A stretch of 7,463 bases of DNA, from positions 1 through 7,463 of the forward strand of contig JAKSOX010000097.1 in NCBI GenBank assembly GCA_024405335.1, read 5' to 3'. The stretch comes from Kiritimatiellia bacterium (lineage in GTDB: Bacteria > Verrucomicrobiota > Kiritimatiellia > RFP12 > UBA1067). The stretch's first letter is position 1, and the number at the start of each line of letters is the position of its first letter. The notes under the pieces were generated by a model, which had not been told where the DNA came from, made no database searches, and saw nothing but the letters and a program-made list of their open reading frames with translations. Positions 5,172-7,463 of this stretch are shown here, in pieces. The position numbers and the translations under genes were made by a program.

Positions 5172-6296
5172 GTGAAGGTCCTTTTGCTGGCAGGCGAAGA
5201 ATCCGGCCTCGTCTACGCGGAGGGCCTGAAGGCGCGTCTTTCGGATTGCGAAATCCGCGGCTACGGGGACTACGGCTTCAAAACGGCCGATTTGGCCGTG
5301 ATGGGCTTCTGGCCCGTGATCAAGAAACTGTTCTACTTCCTGCGCGTCGCGCGCACGATGAAGCGCGCGATCGCGGAATGGCGTCCGGACGTGGTGGTCA
5401 CCGTCGATTATCCGGGGCTCAACCTGAAGCTGGCGGCGTTCGCGAAATCGCGTGGCGTTCCCGCCGTGCATCTCGTGTGTCCGCAGGTGTGGGCGTGGCA
5501 TCGGGGGCGGATTCCCAAGGTAGCGGCGGCGCTCACGAAACTGCTGTGCTTCTTTCCGTTCGAGCCCGAGCTTTTCGTCGGCACGGGGCTGGACGCGAAG
5601 TTCATCGGGCATCCGATGGTGGACGTGTTCGCGCAGGAGCGCACGGACGCCGATGGCGCTGCCGCCGCGGCTTCCGGCAAGAAGACGCTGGCGCTCCTGC
5701 CCGGCAGCCGCATGGGCGAAATCGCGCGCAACATGCCGCGGTTGCTGGCGGCGTTGGCGCTTTTGGGGAAACGGGACGATCTGGAAGTCGTGGTGCCGGC
5801 GGCCAACGCCCGCGCCGAGGCGCTGCTGCCGGCGATGACCGCGAACGCGCCGTTCGTGCGCGTGCAGCGCGGCGGCGCGCGCGATCTGCTGCGCCGGGCG
5901 GACTGCGCGGCCGTGGCGAGCGGCACCGCCACGCTGGAAGCGGCGCTCGCGCGGTGTCCCACGGTGCTCGTGTACGCGGTGTCGCCGCTCTTGGCGTGGT
6001 TCGCGCGCCGGGTGATCAAGGGCGTCCATTTCGTCGGCCTGGCGAACGTGATCTGGGAGAAGTCGCGCGGCGGCCAAGACGCGCCGGCGGCGGAAGCGCC
6101 GATGCCGGAACTGCTGCAGGAGGCGTTCACGCCGGAGGCCGTGGCGGGGCGGTTGCGCGCGTGGCTGGACGATCCGGCGGCGCGCGCAGACGCCGTGAAG
6201 CGCCTGGACGACGCGATGGCGCTCCTTTCGTCCGACGGCGACGCGCTCGGAAGGGCGGCCGACGAAATCCGTTCGGCCGCGGAGGGGCGCGCATGA
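5172..6296 (+). CDS. lpxB: Lipid-A-disaccharide synthase
   Basis: A 374-aa peripheral membrane glycosyltransferase of family GT19. It joins UDP-2,3-diacylglucosamine and lipid X to make lipid A disaccharide-1-phosphate at the inner face of the cytoplasmic membrane. Blocks seen: LLLAGEESG (4-12), LAVMGFWPVI (41-50), VTVDYPGLNLKLA (76-88) with D79 aligning to the catalytic Asp region of E. coli LpxB (IDAPDFN), CPQVWAWHRGRI (103-114), FPFEPELF (128-135), IGHPMVD (145-151), LLPGSRMGEI (175-184), SGTATLEAAL (250-259) and PELLQEAFT (312-320). The N-terminal part is shortened: GE-x-SGD is GEESGL, and the following GGPxMxxxG region is nearly gone, about ten residues short. The GTG start at 5172 has GAGGAG (5158-5163), overlapping the yidC stop, eight bases upstream. 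The stop overlaps the ybeY ATG (ATGA), suggesting coupled translation. Confidence 0.92.
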   Translation: MKVLLLAGEESGLVYAEGLKARLSDCEIRGYGDYGFKTADLAVMGFWPVIKKLFYFLRVARTMKRAIAEWRPDVVVTVDYPGLNLKLAAFAKSRGVPAVHLVCPQVWAWHRGRIPKVAAALTKLLCFFPFEPELFVGTGLDAKFIGHPMVDVFAQERTDADGAAAAASGKKTLALLPGSRMGEIARNMPRLLAALALLGKRDDLEVVVPAANARAEALLPAMTANAPFVRVQRGGARDLLRRADCAAVASGTATLEAALARCPTVLVYAVSPLLAWFARRVIKGVHFVGLANVIWEKSRGGQDAPAAEAPMPELLQEAFTPEAVAGRLRAWLDDPAARADAVKRLDDAMALLSSDGDALGRAADEIRSAAEGRA

Positions 6297-6733
6297 ACGT
6301 GGCGGTGGCGGGTCCCCTGCCGAAATCTTTCGGCTTGACGCGGGCGGAACTGAAGGCCGCCGCCGCCTTTTTCGCGGCGCGTTCCGCGAAGCGCGCGGGC
6401 GGCGTTTGGCGCGAGGTGACGGTGGTGCTCGTGCACGACGCCGCGTCGGACGAGGCGCACCGGGCGATCATGGGCGTCGATGGCGCCACGGACGTGATCA
6501 CCCAGGCGTTCGACGCGATGCCGGGCGAACCGGCGGGACTTTACGGCGAGCTGGTCGTGAACGTGGACCAGGCCCTGCGGGCGTGCCCCGCGCGCTGGCC
6601 CAAGAAGAAGGAACTGCTCCTGTACGTGGCCCACGGCATGGACCACTTGGGCGGCGCGGACGACCATTCGGAGCGCGACTACCGTGCCATGCGGCGGCGC
6701 GAACTCGCCTGGCTCAAGGAAATCACTTGCTGA
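6293..6733 (+). CDS. ybeY: Endoribonuclease YbeY, rRNA maturation factor
   Basis: A 146-aa zinc-dependent endoribonuclease-family protein acting in 16S rRNA 3' maturation and 70S ribosome quality control. The metal motif is HGMDHLGGADDH (114-125), with H114 and H118 matching the first two ligands of HGxLHLxGYDH. The third histidine, H125, is one residue further on because of an extra Asp (DDH for DH). TDVIT (66-70) and YGELVVNVDQA (84-94) correspond to TDVLSF and the GDI strand. The arginine found six residues before that threonine in many homologues is M60 here. ATG 6293 overlaps the lpxB stop by four bases and has GGAGG (6281-6285) seven bases upstream. The same frame stays open far upstream, but that is a shadow of lpxB, yidC and yidD. 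The last 11 bases overlap the convergent lipoprotein gene. Outside this segment ybeY usually accompanies phoH-like genes. Confidence 0.88.
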   Translation: MNVAVAGPLPKSFGLTRAELKAAAAFFAARSAKRAGGVWREVTVVLVHDAASDEAHRAIMGVDGATDVITQAFDAMPGEPAGLYGELVVNVDQALRACPARWPKKKELLLYVAHGMDHLGGADDHSERDYRAMRRRELAWLKEITC

Positions 6734-7427
6734 CCGGCGCCGCGACCGCGTTCGCGAGGAACGCCGTGGCGTCCGCCATCGTGCGTTCCGTCAGCGCCGT
6801 CAGGCACCAGCTCTGCATGTAGTTCGACGTGGTCTCGGCGCAACCGGCGATGCCGAAAAGGGGAATCGGACTGAAGACGTTCGTTTCGTAGCGCTGCACG
6901 TAGTCGTGGTGGAACACGAGCCGGCCGGTTTTGTTGTCGTAGATTTTCAGCTTCGCGCCCCAGGTTTGCGCGTCGTAGTCGCACGTGAAGGCCGAAAGCA
7001 GCACCCAGGCGACTTCGGCCGAGATTTCGGAATCCGTCTTGGCGAAACCCGAAAACGCCACGTCGATCACGAAGTCAGGCGTGGCGGAGCGGGTGATGAA
7101 TCCGCATTCTTCGAGGATGTTGACCGCGCGCGCCTTGAACGTCTCGTCGGGCCGCGTTTGCGGCACGTAGGTGCTCGTCTGCACGGTTTCGTAGTAGCCG
7201 GGGTGGACGTGGTGGCGTCCGACATGTCCCGGCACGTACACGGTGCTGTAGCCAACGATCGGCACGTACTCCGTGAGCACGGCTTCGAAACCGCGGACCG
7301 TGGCCGTCACGTTGGTGGCACCGTTCGGCAGCGGCGTGTGGCGCGTCGGAGGAAGTTCGGAGGTGTTGAAAGTGAAGCATCCCGAAACGAGCGAGGCGAA
7401 CGTCATGAGAAGAAATGCGTTTTTCAT
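6723..7427 (-). CDS. Predicted lipoprotein of unknown function
   Basis: A 234-aa protein exported by Sec and lipidated. The N-terminus has MKNAFLLM, then the lipobox VSGC with the lipidated cysteine at C17. Phe at +2 does not give an inner-membrane retention signal by the E. coli rule, so the outer membrane is plausible. Residues 54-90 are rich in Tyr, Val, His and Pro, with GHVGRHHVHPGYY at 67-79. A following alpha/beta region (97-128, FKARAVNILEECGF and PDFVIDVAFSG) and a strand pair (WGAKLKIYDNKTGRLVFHHD, 156-175) faintly recall small lipoproteins of the DUF4136 type; this resemblance is not firm. Cysteines at 108, 149, 196 and 208 could pair in the periplasm. ATG 7427 puts the lipobox at the normal distance; an in-frame TTG at 7463 would give an odd extension. 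The gene converges on ybeY, sharing 11 bases. I do not recognise the family. Confidence 0.8.
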   Translation of the reverse strand: MKNAFLLMTFASLVSGCFTFNTSELPPTRHTPLPNGATNVTATVRGFEAVLTEYVPIVGYSTVYVPGHVGRHHVHPGYYETVQTSTYVPQTRPDETFKARAVNILEECGFITRSATPDFVIDVAFSGFAKTDSEISAEVAWVLLSAFTCDYDAQTWGAKLKIYDNKTGRLVFHHDYVQRYETNVFSPIPLFGIAGCAETTSNYMQSWCLTALTERTMADATAFLANAVAAPVSK

Positions 7428-7434
7428 GGCGCGT

Positions 7435-7463
7435 ATTATGCTCTTTTGCGGCAAGGACTTCAA
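7435..7463 (-). promoter_or_regulatory. Probable promoter of the lipoprotein gene, implying little or no mRNA leader
   Basis: On the minus strand TTGAAG (7463-7458), a 17-base spacer and CATAAT (7440-7435) form a sigma70-type pair. Start of transcription is expected at about 7428, at or next to the A of the ATG at 7427. No convincing ribosome binding site lies in the 20 bases before the ATG, which agrees with a leaderless message. The -35 touches the window edge, so another promoter further upstream cannot be excluded. Confidence 0.5.

Noticed and set aside
2928..6077. A 1049-codon open frame on the minus strand antisense to rnpA, yidD, yidC and lpxB
   Set aside because: It is His/Arg-rich, has no recognisable domain and lies opposite clear genes. 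Long antisense frames are expected where G/C is favoured at third codon positions.
3185..6733. An 1182-codon plus-strand open frame ending with ybeY
   Set aside because: Only the last 146 codons match a protein family. The rest is the out-of-frame shadow of yidD, yidC and lpxB, Arg/Gly/Ala-rich without domains, and ATG 6293 has its own ribosome binding site.
6733..6780. A terminator for ybeY in the GC-rich bases after its stop
   Set aside because: Short GC-rich pairings can be drawn, but there is no T tract and the bases encode the convergent lipoprotein.
1..7463. A mobile element, CRISPR array, defence island or new biosynthetic cluster
   Set aside because: I found no direct repeat array, transposase, integrase, toxin-antitoxin pair or unexplained large gene. 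Apart from the lipoprotein, all genes belong to known housekeeping families.

Overview
The window is a compact, strongly GC-rich bacterial housekeeping segment with almost no intergenic DNA. From left to right it holds the 5' part of a tRNA-Pro(CGG) gene on the minus strand and nine plus-strand genes: miaB, a HAD-family phosphatase, a DUF721/DciA-like gene, rpmH, rnpA, yidD, yidC, lpxB and ybeY. A minus-strand lipoprotein gene at the right edge converges on ybeY. An lpxB gene, a YidC with a large periplasmic domain and a lipobox protein point to a Gram-negative, lipid A-making bacterium. The GC content, the diverged LpxB and YbeY sequences and the unusual neighbours of yidC suggest a member of the Planctomycetes-Verrucomicrobia-Chlamydiae group, possibly Kiritimatiellota. 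That placement is inference and cannot be proven from the sequence alone.

Region 1 (1-126) is a divergent promoter region. A tRNA-Pro gene reads leftward from a convincing sigma70-type promoter (TTGACT, 17 bases, TATCAT). miaB reads rightward, and its best -10 (TATGAT) overlaps the tRNA -10 on the other strand. Region 2 (127-2626) is a tight three-gene run: miaB (tRNA methylthiolation), a HAD hydrolase resembling phosphoglycolate phosphatase, and a small DUF721/DciA-like protein that may act in replicative helicase loading. The gaps are 11 and 2 bases.

Region 3 (2604-6733) starts at a near-perfect promoter (TTGAAA, 17 bases, TATAAT) lying in the last codons of the DUF721 gene. It serves the classical rpmH-rnpA-yidD-yidC cluster: ribosomal protein L34, the RNase P protein, the membrane-insertion helper YidD and the insertase YidC. 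Instead of the jag and mnmE genes often found after yidC, the run continues with lpxB (lipid A disaccharide synthase) and ybeY (rRNA maturation endoribonuclease). All genes from rpmH on overlap or are at most 15 bases apart, so one transcript is likely. rnpA and yidD overlap by 109 bases. The 45-codon rpmH gene is easily missed.

Region 4 (6723-7463) holds one gene for a secreted lipoprotein of unknown function, tail to tail with ybeY and sharing 11 bases with it. Its promoter-like elements sit so close to the ATG that the mRNA may be leaderless.

I saw no mobile element, CRISPR array, convincing factor-independent terminator or clearly new defence or metabolic system. The most interesting points are regulatory architecture (overlapping divergent -10 elements, a palindrome over the rpmH ribosome binding site, a possible leaderless gene), the long rnpA/yidD overlap, the gene order, and departures from family consensus in MiaB, LpxB and YbeY.
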